Shown here: in pieces, positions 52,514 to 62,578 of the stretch
How the letters are laid out: every line of letters begins with the position of its first letter
How positions within the stretch are numbered: position 1 is the first letter of the stretch
Assembly (NCBI GenBank): GCA_965261475.1
Contig: OZ253454.1
Location: 1,537,440-1,601,439, forward strand
DNA from: G965261475 sp965261475 [NCBI: bacterium]
GTDB lineage: Bacteria; SAR324; XYD2-FULL-50-16
Reading direction: 5' to 3'
DNA: 64,000 nt
The notes under the pieces: generated by a model
The model's input: the letters and a program-made list of their open reading frames with translations, nothing else
The model's database searches: none
What the model was told of the DNA's origin: nothing
Translations under genes and position numbers: made by a program

Positions 52514-55500
52514 ATGTTTAGTAATTATATTTCTTATAAAATTTTTGTTTTGCTATTTTTTAGCTTCTTAAGCGTTTCTTGTGGCACTAATGATATCAAC
52601 ACAAAGACTGCCTCCACAACGAATAATAATATTGTGATAACTTCTTCTGAGCGAGCTGTTAATGTAAAAGAAGGAGAAACTTTTAGATTTGTTTTGAAAT
52701 TAAACAGAGCAAGCATCGCAGATGTGAGCTTTGATTGGTCCGTGCAGCATATCTCAACTAGCAGCAGTGATTTTACAAGTGCTCTATTCGGCTCAAAGCT
52801 AATTAGAGCAGGGACTACCACTACAACTATTAGCATTGATATCAGCGATGATAGCGCTTATGAAGTTAATGAGGATTTTATTCTCAATATTACCAATGTC
52901 ACGGGAGCTGTCCCTGATAGCCTAGCAGTATTTGGCAGTATCCTAGATAATGATGCTCAACTGGTGCTAAGCTTTGAGCAAAACTATAGCGCTGAGACAG
53001 AGGGCACGCGCCTCACCTATAAACTACAACTCAACAGAGCAAACGCTACAGATGTGAGCTTTGATTGGTCTGTGCAGCATGTCTCAACTAGCGCTGAGGA
53101 TTTTACGGGAATTATAGCAGGTACAAAGAGGATTGCAGCAGGGAGCACTAGCACAACTATTAGCATTGATACTAGCGATGATAGCACTTACGAGGGCGAT
53201 GAGATTTTTAGCCTCAATATTACCAAGGTCACAGGTACTGCCCCTGATAGCCTAGCAGCAGGTGGTAGGATTAGAGACAATGACGCTCAATCAAGCGTTG
53301 TCTTGTTGGGCTTTGAGCAAGACTATAGCACGAAAATAGAGGGCACGAGTCTCGCTTATAGACTGCAACTAAACAGAACAAGCGCTACAGATGTGAGCTT
53401 TGATTGGTCTGTGCAGCATATCTCAACTAGCGCTGAGGATTTTACGGGAATTATAGCGGGCTCAAAGCTAATTAGAGCAGGGGCTACCACTACAACTATT
53501 AGCATTGATACTAGCGATGATAGTGCTTACGAGGGCGATGAGATTTTTATCCTCAATATTACCAAGGTCACGGGAGCTGTCCCTGATAGCCTAGCAGTAT
53601 TTGGCAGTATTCTAGATAATGATACTCAACTGGTGCTAAGCTTTGAGCAAGACTATAGCGCTCAGACAGAGGGCACGAGCCTCACCTATAGACTACAACT
53701 AAACAGAGCAAACGCTACAGATGTGAGCTTTGATTGGTCTGTGCAGCATATTTCAACTAACGCTGAGGATTTTACGGGAATTATAGCAGGTACAAAGAGA
53801 ATTGCAGCAGGGAGTACTAGCACAACTATTAGCATTGATACTAGCGATGATAGTGCTTATGAGGGCGATGAGATTTTTAGTCTCAATATTATCAAGGTCA
53901 CGGGAGCTGTCCCTGATAGTCTAGTAGTATTTGGCAGTATTCTAGATAATGACACTCAACTGGTACTAAGCTTTGAGCAAAACTATAGTAGCCTCACAGA
54001 GGGCAAGAGCCTCACTTATAGACTACAACTCAACAGAGCAAACGCTACAGATGTGAGCTTTGATTGGTCTGTGCAGCATATCTCAACTAGCGCTGAGGAT
54101 TTTACGGGAATTATAGCAGACACACAACTAATTAGAGCAGGGGATACCACTACAACTATTATTATTGAGACTAGCGATGATAGCGCTTATGAAGCTAATG
54201 AGGATTTTATCCTCAATATTACCAAGCTCACGGGAGCTGTCCCCGATAGCCTAGCAGCAAGTGGTAGGATTAGAGACAATGAGCCTCAACCAAGCGTTGT
54301 CTTGTTGGGCTTTGAGCAAGACTATATCAGTGCTACAGAAGATGTTAACTTCAATTATAGACTAGAATTAAATAAAGTAAGTGCTACAAATGTGAGCTTT
54401 GATTGGTCTGTGCAGCATATCTCAACTAGTGCTGAGGATTTTACGGGAATTATAGCAGGCACACAACTAATTAGAGCAGGGGATATCACTACAACTATTA
54501 GCATTGAGACTAGCGATGATAGCGCTTATGAAGTTAATGAGGATTTTATCCTCAATATTACCAATATCACAGGAGCTGTCCCTGATAGCCTAGCAGTATT
54601 TGGCAGTATCCTAGATAATGATGCTCAACTGGTACTAAGCTTTGAGCAAAACTATAGTAGCGTCACAGAGGGCACGAGCCTCACCTATAGACTACAACTA
54701 AACAGAGCAAGCGCTACAGATGTGAGCTTTGATTGGTCTGTGCAGCATATCTCAACTAGCGCTGAGGATTTTACGGGACTTATAGCAGGCACACAACTAA
54801 TTAGAGCAGAGGCTACCACTACAACTATTAGTATTGATACTAGCGATGATAGTGCCTACGAAGCTAATGAGGACTTTATCCTCAATATTACCAAGCTCAC
54901 AGGAGCTGTCCCTGATAGCCTAGCAGTATTTGGCAGTATCCTAGATAATGATGCTCAACTGGCGCTAAGCTTTGAGCAAAACTATATCAGCAACACAGAG
55001 GGCGCGCTCCTCATCTATAGACTGCAACTAAACAGAGCAAGTGCTACAGATGTGAGCTTTGATTGGTCTGTGCAGCATATTTCAACTAGCAGCAGTGATT
55101 TTACGGGAATTATAGCAGGTACAAAGAGGATTGCAGCAGGGAACACTAGCACAATTATTAGCATTGATACTAGCGATGATAGCGCCTACGAGGGCAATGA
55201 GATTTTTAGCCTCAATATTACCAAGGTCACAGGTGCTACTCCTGATAGCCTAGCAGCAAGTGGTAGAATTAGAGATAATGAGCCTCAATCAAGCGTTGTC
55301 TTGTTGGGCTTTGAGCAAGACTATATCAGTGTTACAGAAGATGTTAACTTCAATTATAGATTACAATTAAATAAAGTAAGTGCTACAAATGTGAGCTTTG
55401 ATTGGTCTGTGCAGCATATCTCAACTAGCGCTGAGGATTTTACGGGAATTATAGCAGGCACACAACTAATTAGAGCAGGGGATACCACTACAACTATTAG

Positions 55501-58500
55501 CATTGATACTAGCGATGATAGTGCCTACGAAGGCAACGAGGATTTTATCCTCAATATTACCAATATCACAGGAGCTGTCCCTGATAGCCTAGCAGTATTT
55601 GGCAGTATCCTAGATAATGATGCTCAACTGGTGCTAAGCTTTGAGCAAAACTATAGTAGCGTCACAGAGGGCACGAGCCTTACCTATAGACTACAACTAA
55701 ACAGAGCAAGCGCTACAGATGTGAGCTTTGATTGGTCTGTGCAGCATATCTCAACTAACGCTGAGGATTTTACGGGAGCCCTAGCAGGCACACAACTAAT
55801 TAGAGCAGAGGCTACCACTACAACTATTAGTATTGATACTAGCGATGATAGCGCTTATGAAGTTAATGAGGACTTTATCCTCAATATTACTAAGCTTACA
55901 GGAGCTGTCCCTGATAGCCTAGCAGTATTTGGCAGTATCCTAGATAATGATGCTCAACTGGTGCTAAGCTTTGAGCAAAACTATATCAGCACCACAGAGG
56001 GCACGCGCCTCACCTATAGACTACAACTAAACAGAGCAAGCGCTACAGATGTGAGCTTTGATTGGTCTGTGCAGCATATCTCAACTAGCGCTGAGGATTT
56101 TACGGGAATTATAGCAGGTACAAAGAGGATTGCAGCAGGGAGCACTACTGTAGCTATTATTATTGATACCAGCGATGATAGTGCTTACGAAGGCAACGAG
56201 GATTTTATCCTCAATATTACCAAGCTCACAGGAGTTGTCCCTAATAGCCTAGCAGCAAGTGGTAGGATTAGAGACAATGAGCCTCAACCAAGCGTTGTCT
56301 TGTTGGGCTTTGAGCAAGACTATGTTAGTGCTACAGAAGATGTTAACTTCAATTATAGACTGCGGCTAAACAGAGCAAGCGCTGTAGATGTCAGCTTTGA
56401 TTGGTCTGTGCAGCATATTTCAACTAGCGCTGAGGATTTTACGGGAATTATAGCAGGTACAAAGAGGATTGCAGCAGGGAGCACTACTGTAGATATTATT
56501 ATTGATACTAGCGATGATAGCACTTACGAGGGCAATGAGATTTTTATCCTCAATATTACCAATGTCATGGGCACTAGCCCGAGTAGCCTCTCAGTATTTG
56601 GCAGTATCCTAGATAATGATGCTCAACTGGCGCTAAGCTTTGAGCAAGACTATATCAGTGCTACAGAAGATGTTAACTTCAATTATAGACTACAATTAAA
56701 TAAAGTAAGTGCTACAAATGTGAGTTTTGATTGGTCTGTGCAGCATATCTCAACTAGCGCTGAGGATTTTACGGGAATTATAGCAGGCACACAACTAATT
56801 AGAGCAGGGGATACCACTACAACTATTATTATTGAGACTAGCGATGATAGCGCTTATGAAGCTAATGAGGATTTTATCCTCAATATTACCAAGCTCACGG
56901 GAGCTGCCCCTGATAGCCTAGCAGTATTTGGCAGTATCCTAGATAATGATGCTCAACTGGTGCTAAGCTTTGAGCAAAACTATAGTAGCGTCACAGAGGG
57001 CACGAGCTTCATCTATAGACTACAACTAAACAGAGCAAGTGTTACAGACGTCGCTTTTGATTGGTCTGTGCAGCATATCTCAACTAGCAGCAGTGATTTT
57101 ACGGGAATTATAGCAGGCACACAACTAATTAGAGCAGGGGATACCACTACAACTATTAGCATTGATACCAGCGATGATAGTGCCTACGAGGGCGATGAGG
57201 ACTTTATCCTCAATATTACCAAGGTCACGGGAGCGGTCCCTAGTGCTCAAGCAGTATTTGGCAACATCCTAGATAATGACACTCAACTGATGCTAAGCTT
57301 TGAACAAGATTATAGTATTGAAAAAGAGGGTACGAGCCTTACCTATAGACTACAACTAAACAAAGCAAGCACTACAGATGTGAGTTTTGATTGGTCTGTG
57401 CAGCATATCTCAACTAGCAGCAGTGATTTTACGGGAATTATAGCAGGCTCAAAGCTGATTAGAGCAGGAGCTACTAGTGCAACTATTGTTCTTGATACCA
57501 GCGATGATAGTGCCTACGAGGGTAATGAGATTTTTATCCTCAATATCACCAAGATCGCAGGAACTACCCCGAGTAGCCTCTCAGTATTTGGCAGTATCCT
57601 AGATAATGACGCTCAACTGGTGCTAAGCTTTGAACAAAACTATATCAGCACCACAGAAGGCACGAGTCTCACCTATAGACTGCAACTCAACAGAGTAAGT
57701 GCTACAGATATCGCTTTTGATTGGTTCGTGCAGCATAGCTCAACTAGCAGCAGTGATTTTACGGGAGCCCTCATAGGTACAAAGAGGATTGCAGCAGGGA
57801 GCACTACTGCAGCTATTATTATTGATACCAGCGATGATAGTGCCTACGAGGGCGATGAGGATTTTATTCTCAATATTACCAAGGTCACGGGAGCGGTCCC
57901 TAGTGCTCTAGTTGCAAGTGGCAGGGTTATAGACAATGACGTCCAACCAACCATTTTCTTTGAGCAAATAGCCCGCAGTGCGCTAGAGGGTGAGAGCCTC
58001 GATTATATTTTGTTGCTAACCCACACTAGCACTACAGATATTATTTTTGATTGGTCTGTGCAGCATATCTCAACTAGTAGCAGTGATTTTACGGGAGCCC
58101 TCACAGGTACAAAAAGAATTGCGGCAGAGACTACCGCTACAACTATTAGCATTGATACCAGCGATGATAGCACCTACGAGGACAATGAGAATTTTACTCT
58201 AAATATCACTAAGGTCACAGGAGCTACACCCAGTAGATTAGCGGCAGGTGGTAGCATTATAAATAATGACTCTCAACCAACCATTTTCTTTGAGCAAGTA
58301 GCTAGTACTGTACTAGAGGGGGCGAGTATCAGCTATAAGTTACGATTAAAGCAAGCAAGCGCTGTAGATGTTAGCTTTGATTGGTTTGTGCAGCATATCT
58401 CAACTAGCGCTAGTGATTTTAGAGGAGCTACTTTGGGAGGTAAGATATTATTTGCTAGAGATATCACTGCTACTATTGAGTTACAAATCAATGATGATGA

Positions 58501-61500
58501 TAGACCAGAGCAAAGTGAAGTTTTTACTTTGAATATTACAAATATTAGGGGAGCTACCCCTAACAGTTTATCTACATTTATCACTATTTTAAAAAATGAT
58601 CTAGATCTAACAGTAGACTACAACGGCAATGGACTCATAGATATTGTTACACAGGAGCACTTTGATAATATTCGCCATAATGTAGCAGGTACTAGCTACA
58701 AAACTAGTGCTGATGATGTAGGTGTATTTTGCAAAGGCAGTGATTGTCGCGGCTACGAGCTCTTAGCTAATCTTGATTTAAGTGCGTTTGCAAACTGGCA
58801 GTCCATAGGCAGTCAAAATGATCCTTTTACTAGCATTTTGCAGGGCAATGGTTATAGCATTACAAACTTTACTATTGACAGAGGAAATAATATTGGCTTA
58901 TTTGCTGCGTTATCTGGAGCTACGATTGATAACTTGGTAGTAGAAGTAGCCTCTATTGCTGGTGATAGTGATGTAGGTGCTCTAGCAGGTAATGCAGTAA
59001 ATAGTGCTATTAGCAGGATACAAATTAGAGCAGTAAATGCTAGTAGCAAACTCTCAGCAACAGGAGCAAATATAGGGGGCATACTAGGCAGAATTACAGG
59101 TACAACTATTACAAATGTCACTAGTGATTTGAGTATAGTAGGCGGTAACACAGAGAATGCAGATAATGTAGGCGGAATTGTTGGCTATGTATCAAGTAGT
59201 GATATTAGCTATGCTACTAGTAGTGGCAGTGTTTTTGCGAGTGGTGGAGTTGAGTCTGTAGGAGGTTTGGTGGGGGAGGTACACTATAATTCTACAATTA
59301 GCTACAGCAGTGCCAGTGGCAATGTTAGTAGCAGCGGAAATTACAATAATCGTTACGGTGGTTTAGCAGGATATGTAAATAATAATTCTACAGTTAGTTA
59401 CAGTAGTGCTAGTGGTAGCGTTACTAGTAGTGGAGATTACAATAGGGCGTACGGTGGTTTGTTCGGAACTGTGAGCACCAACTCTAATGTTAGCTATAGC
59501 AGTGCTAGTGGTAGTGTTACTAGTAGCGGAGAACTCAGTAATAATTACGGCGGTTTAGTTGGAAGAGTAGAGCGTAATACTCAAGTTAGCTATAGCAATG
59601 CTAGTGGTAGCGTTACTAGCAGTGGACAAGTCAATAAAAATTACGGCGGTTTGGTTGGTTTTTCTATTGGAGAAGTCCGGCATAGCTGGTCTAGTAGCTC
59701 TGTATTTGCTAGCAATCCAGCAGGTTTGGTAAGCAATAATACAGGTAATTTAAAATTTAGTTATGCCCTAGGTTTTGCATCTTATGGATTGGTTAATACG
59801 AATACAGGCACTATAACTAATAGTTATTTGAATAGCGAGACTAGTGGAGCACCATTAGCACGTGTCATAGGCAGTGTGACAAACATTGGCTTTAGTGATA
59901 CAGCTGGCATGCTAGCTTCCACTGGCTCTGCTAACGCTAGGATTTTCAAAGATTTTGCAGACGCTACTGATGAACATAACCGAAAGATTTGGACTTTTGC
60001 AAGTGGTAATTATCCTGTAATTAGGCAGCTAGGAGTAGATTCACAAGCGGTTAGCCTTGCCTATGGTTTATTACGACTTGCTAGTCCCTATGTCAGCGAC
60101 AACACTCTAAACAGTTTTTTAGGAGGCACTCTCAATAATAAAGATATTGAGTTGATTGCTAATAGTTACAATGTTAACGGCACTCTAGCTATTTTAGATG
60201 TCAATTTACTACAGAGTAACAGTGCTATTTGCGCTGCTGGTAGTACAGATACCATAATGACTACGACAGGTGCTAATGGTGCTACTATTGCCCTCCAAAA
60301 AATAGCAGGAAGTATTGAGATTGAAAAAAGCCCAAGCAATTCTTGTGAAATTATTTTCTCAAATCAAAAGACCGATGGTACTTTACAGCTAGCTGCTATC
60401 ATTAGTAAAGGAGCTGCTAGTCTAACTAAAAAGTTTGAGATTACTCTAAATGCTATTCAATCAATAATTACTTTGCAACCTACAACTCTCATCACTAGTG
60501 AGGGAGATAAGTTGGTATTTACACTAGAGTTAAATCATAGGGCTAGCAGAGCTCTTAGCTTTGATTGGTACATACAACATAACTCAACTAGCACTAGTGA
60601 TTTTACGGGAGCTCGTTCTGGGTTTGAGGAAATATCTGCTGGAGATACCACTGCTACTATTGAGTTACAAATCAATGATGACCGCAGACCAGAGCGAGCA
60701 GAAGACTTTAACTTACATATTACAAATATTAGAGGAGTTACTCATAATAACTTGTCAGCGTCCATCACTATTTTAGAAAATGATCTAGATGTAACTCCAG
60801 ACTACGACGGCAATGGATTCATAGATCTTGTTACACAGGAACACTTTGATAATATCCGCCATAATTTAGCAGGTACAAGCTACAAAACTAGCATCAGTGA
60901 TGCAGGTAAGACTTGTGGAGGCAATATTTGTCGTGGCTACGAGCTCTTAGCTAATCTTGATTTGAGTACCTTTGCAAACTGGCAGCCCATAGGCAGTCAA
61001 CATAATCCTTTTACTAGCATTTTGCAGGGCAATGGTTATAGCATTACAAACCTTGCTATTGACGGTGGGGATTATCTTGGCTTATTCTCTGCTTTATCTG
61101 GTGCTACGATTGATAACTTGGTAGTAGAAGTAGCCTCTATTACTGGTGATAATGATGTAGGCGCTCTAGCAGGCATGGCAGAAAATAGCGCTATTAGTAG
61201 GGTACAAATTAGAGCAGTAGATGCTAGTAGCACACTCTCAGCAACAGGAGCAAATATAGGGGGCATGCTAGGAGCAATCACAGGTACAACTATTACAAAT
61301 GTCACTAGTGATTTGAGTATAGTAGGAGGTAACACAGAGAATGCAGATAATGTAGGCGGAATTGTTGGCTATGTATCAAGTAGCACTATTAGCTATGCTA
61401 CTAGTAGCGGCAGTGTTTCTGCGAGCGGTGGAGCTGATAATGTAGGAGGCTTGGTGGGACAGGCACAATATAATTCTAAAATTAGCTACAGTAGCAGCAG

Positions 61501-62473
61501 TGGCAATGTTAGTAGCAGCGGAAATTACAATGAGTATTATGGTGGTTTGGTAGGAAACTTGATGAATTCTGCTCTTAGCTACAGCAGTGCTAGTGGCAAT
61601 GTTAGTAGCAATGGAACTAATAACCTTTATTACGGTGGTTTGTCAGGTGCGTCTGATAGAAGCATCAGGCATAGTTGGTCTAGTGGCTCTGTATTTGCGG
61701 TTAACCTCACAGCTAGCTTGGTGAGTCTTAATAAAGGTTATGTAGATTTTAGTTATGCTATAGGTGCAGCCTTGTATGGATTAGTTGGATTTAATATAGA
61801 TGGTATGATAACTAATAGCTATTGGAATATTGAGACTAGTGGAGCACTAGCAGCAGCAACAACTCATTTAAGTATGTCTGCAAACATTGCCTCTAGTGAT
61901 ACAGCTGGTATGCTAGCTTCCACTGGCTCCGCTAACGCTAGGATTTTCAAAGGTTTTTTTGACGCTACCGATGAGCTTGGCGATAATATTTGGAGTTTTG
62001 CAAATGGTAGTTATCCTGTAATTACAAAGCTAGGAATAGACGAGCAGGCGGTCGCCCTTGCCTACGGCTTATTACGACTTGCCCACCCTACAATTACTAG
62101 TGGAGTATCTAGCTTCTTAGGGGGCACTTTGCATAATGAAGCTATTGCACTTGATGTTGTTGATTACAGCGCTGCTAGCACCCTAGCTATTTTAGATGTT
62201 AATTTACTAAAGAGCAGTAGCGCTACTTGCAGCGTTGGCAGCGTTGGCAGTGGAGGCAGTATCATAACTACGACAGGTGCTAACCAAGCAGTAGTAACAC
62301 TGAGTATCACTGCAGCAACTAACAATTTACATACGCTAATTTTTGATACAGATTGTAGTATAAATTTTAATGGTGCAGCTGTACTCCAAGCAGGTGATAG
62401 GCTACAACTAGTTGCGACAATCACCAAAGGCTCAGCTAGCCTGAGTAAAAAATTCGTAATAAATTTTAGGTAG
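52514..62473 (+). CDS. Giant Calx-beta/GLUG repeat surface protein, paralogue 3 (largest)
   Basis: About 3319 residues from the ATG at 52514, which aligns with the starts of the neighbours; a longer frame from 52457 is less likely. The signal ends in LSVSCG. Ser at -3 makes this a weaker lipobox than in paralogues 1 and 2, so lipidation is probable but not certain. Eighteen Calx-beta-like units (to about 58600; FDWSVQHISTSAEDF type) lead to a GLUG cassette, a nineteenth Calx unit (about 60470-60780), a second GLUG cassette, and a C-terminal domain ending KKFVINFR. The alternation 18+1 with two cassettes mirrors the 10+1 of paralogue 1. Likely an elongated, calcium-stiffened surface protein; the role is inferred. 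Confidence 0.85.
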   Translation: MFSNYISYKIFVLLFFSFLSVSCGTNDINTKTASTTNNNIVITSSERAVNVKEGETFRFVLKLNRASIADVSFDWSVQHISTSSSDFTSALFGSKLIRAGTTTTTISIDISDDSAYEVNEDFILNITNVTGAVPDSLAVFGSILDNDAQLVLSFEQNYSAETEGTRLTYKLQLNRANATDVSFDWSVQHVSTSAEDFTGIIAGTKRIAAGSTSTTISIDTSDDSTYEGDEIFSLNITKVTGTAPDSLAAGGRIRDNDAQSSVVLLGFEQDYSTKIEGTSLAYRLQLNRTSATDVSFDWSVQHISTSAEDFTGIIAGSKLIRAGATTTTISIDTSDDSAYEGDEIFILNITKVTGAVPDSLAVFGSILDNDTQLVLSFEQDYSAQTEGTSLTYRLQLNRANATDVSFDWSVQHISTNAEDFTGIIAGTKRIAAGSTSTTISIDTSDDSAYEGDEIFSLNIIKVTGAVPDSLVVFGSILDNDTQLVLSFEQNYSSLTEGKSLTYRLQLNRANATDVSFDWSVQHISTSAEDFTGIIADTQLIRAGDTTTTIIIETSDDSAYEANEDFILNITKLTGAVPDSLAASGRIRDNEPQPSVVLLGFEQDYISATEDVNFNYRLELNKVSATNVSFDWSVQHISTSAEDFTGIIAGTQLIRAGDITTTISIETSDDSAYEVNEDFILNITNITGAVPDSLAVFGSILDNDAQLVLSFEQNYSSVTEGTSLTYRLQLNRASATDVSFDWSVQHISTSAEDFTGLIAGTQLIRAEATTTTISIDTSDDSAYEANEDFILNITKLTGAVPDSLAVFGSILDNDAQLALSFEQNYISNTEGALLIYRLQLNRASATDVSFDWSVQHISTSSSDFTGIIAGTKRIAAGNTSTIISIDTSDDSAYEGNEIFSLNITKVTGATPDSLAASGRIRDNEPQSSVVLLGFEQDYISVTEDVNFNYRLQLNKVSATNVSFDWSVQHISTSAEDFTGIIAGTQLIRAGDTTTTISIDTSDDSAYEGNEDFILNITNITGAVPDSLAVFGSILDNDAQLVLSFEQNYSSVTEGTSLTYRLQLNRASATDVSFDWSVQHISTNAEDFTGALAGTQLIRAEATTTTISIDTSDDSAYEVNEDFILNITKLTGAVPDSLAVFGSILDNDAQLVLSFEQNYISTTEGTRLTYRLQLNRASATDVSFDWSVQHISTSAEDFTGIIAGTKRIAAGSTTVAIIIDTSDDSAYEGNEDFILNITKLTGVVPNSLAASGRIRDNEPQPSVVLLGFEQDYVSATEDVNFNYRLRLNRASAVDVSFDWSVQHISTSAEDFTGIIAGTKRIAAGSTTVDIIIDTSDDSTYEGNEIFILNITNVMGTSPSSLSVFGSILDNDAQLALSFEQDYISATEDVNFNYRLQLNKVSATNVSFDWSVQHISTSAEDFTGIIAGTQLIRAGDTTTTIIIETSDDSAYEANEDFILNITKLTGAAPDSLAVFGSILDNDAQLVLSFEQNYSSVTEGTSFIYRLQLNRASVTDVAFDWSVQHISTSSSDFTGIIAGTQLIRAGDTTTTISIDTSDDSAYEGDEDFILNITKVTGAVPSAQAVFGNILDNDTQLMLSFEQDYSIEKEGTSLTYRLQLNKASTTDVSFDWSVQHISTSSSDFTGIIAGSKLIRAGATSATIVLDTSDDSAYEGNEIFILNITKIAGTTPSSLSVFGSILDNDAQLVLSFEQNYISTTEGTSLTYRLQLNRVSATDIAFDWFVQHSSTSSSDFTGALIGTKRIAAGSTTAAIIIDTSDDSAYEGDEDFILNITKVTGAVPSALVASGRVIDNDVQPTIFFEQIARSALEGESLDYILLLTHTSTTDIIFDWSVQHISTSSSDFTGALTGTKRIAAETTATTISIDTSDDSTYEDNENFTLNITKVTGATPSRLAAGGSIINNDSQPTIFFEQVASTVLEGASISYKLRLKQASAVDVSFDWFVQHISTSASDFRGATLGGKILFARDITATIELQINDDDRPEQSEVFTLNITNIRGATPNSLSTFITILKNDLDLTVDYNGNGLIDIVTQEHFDNIRHNVAGTSYKTSADDVGVFCKGSDCRGYELLANLDLSAFANWQSIGSQNDPFTSILQGNGYSITNFTIDRGNNIGLFAALSGATIDNLVVEVASIAGDSDVGALAGNAVNSAISRIQIRAVNASSKLSATGANIGGILGRITGTTITNVTSDLSIVGGNTENADNVGGIVGYVSSSDISYATSSGSVFASGGVESVGGLVGEVHYNSTISYSSASGNVSSSGNYNNRYGGLAGYVNNNSTVSYSSASGSVTSSGDYNRAYGGLFGTVSTNSNVSYSSASGSVTSSGELSNNYGGLVGRVERNTQVSYSNASGSVTSSGQVNKNYGGLVGFSIGEVRHSWSSSSVFASNPAGLVSNNTGNLKFSYALGFASYGLVNTNTGTITNSYLNSETSGAPLARVIGSVTNIGFSDTAGMLASTGSANARIFKDFADATDEHNRKIWTFASGNYPVIRQLGVDSQAVSLAYGLLRLASPYVSDNTLNSFLGGTLNNKDIELIANSYNVNGTLAILDVNLLQSNSAICAAGSTDTIMTTTGANGATIALQKIAGSIEIEKSPSNSCEIIFSNQKTDGTLQLAAIISKGAASLTKKFEITLNAIQSIITLQPTTLITSEGDKLVFTLELNHRASRALSFDWYIQHNSTSTSDFTGARSGFEEISAGDTTATIELQINDDRRPERAEDFNLHITNIRGVTHNNLSASITILENDLDVTPDYDGNGFIDLVTQEHFDNIRHNLAGTSYKTSISDAGKTCGGNICRGYELLANLDLSTFANWQPIGSQHNPFTSILQGNGYSITNLAIDGGDYLGLFSALSGATIDNLVVEVASITGDNDVGALAGMAENSAISRVQIRAVDASSTLSATGANIGGMLGAITGTTITNVTSDLSIVGGNTENADNVGGIVGYVSSSTISYATSSGSVSASGGADNVGGLVGQAQYNSKISYSSSSGNVSSSGNYNEYYGGLVGNLMNSALSYSSASGNVSSNGTNNLYYGGLSGASDRSIRHSWSSGSVFAVNLTASLVSLNKGYVDFSYAIGAALYGLVGFNIDGMITNSYWNIETSGALAAATTHLSMSANIASSDTAGMLASTGSANARIFKGFFDATDELGDNIWSFANGSYPVITKLGIDEQAVALAYGLLRLAHPTITSGVSSFLGGTLHNEAIALDVVDYSAASTLAILDVNLLKSSSATCSVGSVGSGGSIITTTGANQAVVTLSITAATNNLHTLIFDTDCSINFNGAAVLQAGDRLQLVATITKGSASLSKKFVINFR
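52620..58600 (+). repeat. Calx-beta-like repeat array of paralogue 3 (18 units)
   Basis: Eighteen units of about 110-113 residues. A longer variant with PSVVLLGFEQDY recurs every few units, suggesting duplication of multi-unit blocks. The last unit (about 58290-58600) is of the paralogue-2 type. Confidence 0.85.
58612..60010 (+). repeat. GLUG-type beta-solenoid cassette 1 of paralogue 3
   Basis: Opens TVDYNGNGLIDIVTQEHF. Its later part (about 59640-60460, including the linker with ICAAGSTDTIMTTTGANGA) is close to identical to 43600-44430 in paralogue 1. A second cassette lies at about 60793-62040. Confidence 0.78.
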
Positions 62474-62578
62474 TTTATTAAAAAAATAGCAGAGCATAAT
62501 TCTCTTTATATTAAGGCTTGTATTTTGCTTTAATTAAGTATATTCTTGGAAGGTTTCTGCTTTTATACAAAGATCTTG
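62474..62578 (+). repeat. Conserved spacer between giant genes 3 and 4
   Basis: Shares AGTTTATT, AGCAGAGCATAATTCTCT and TTAAGGCTTGTATTTTGCTT with the spacer after gene 1. Ahead of the ATG it has a purine-rich GGAAGG, in a register that would read a very short frame ending across the start codon. Any coupling is speculative. Confidence 0.65.
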
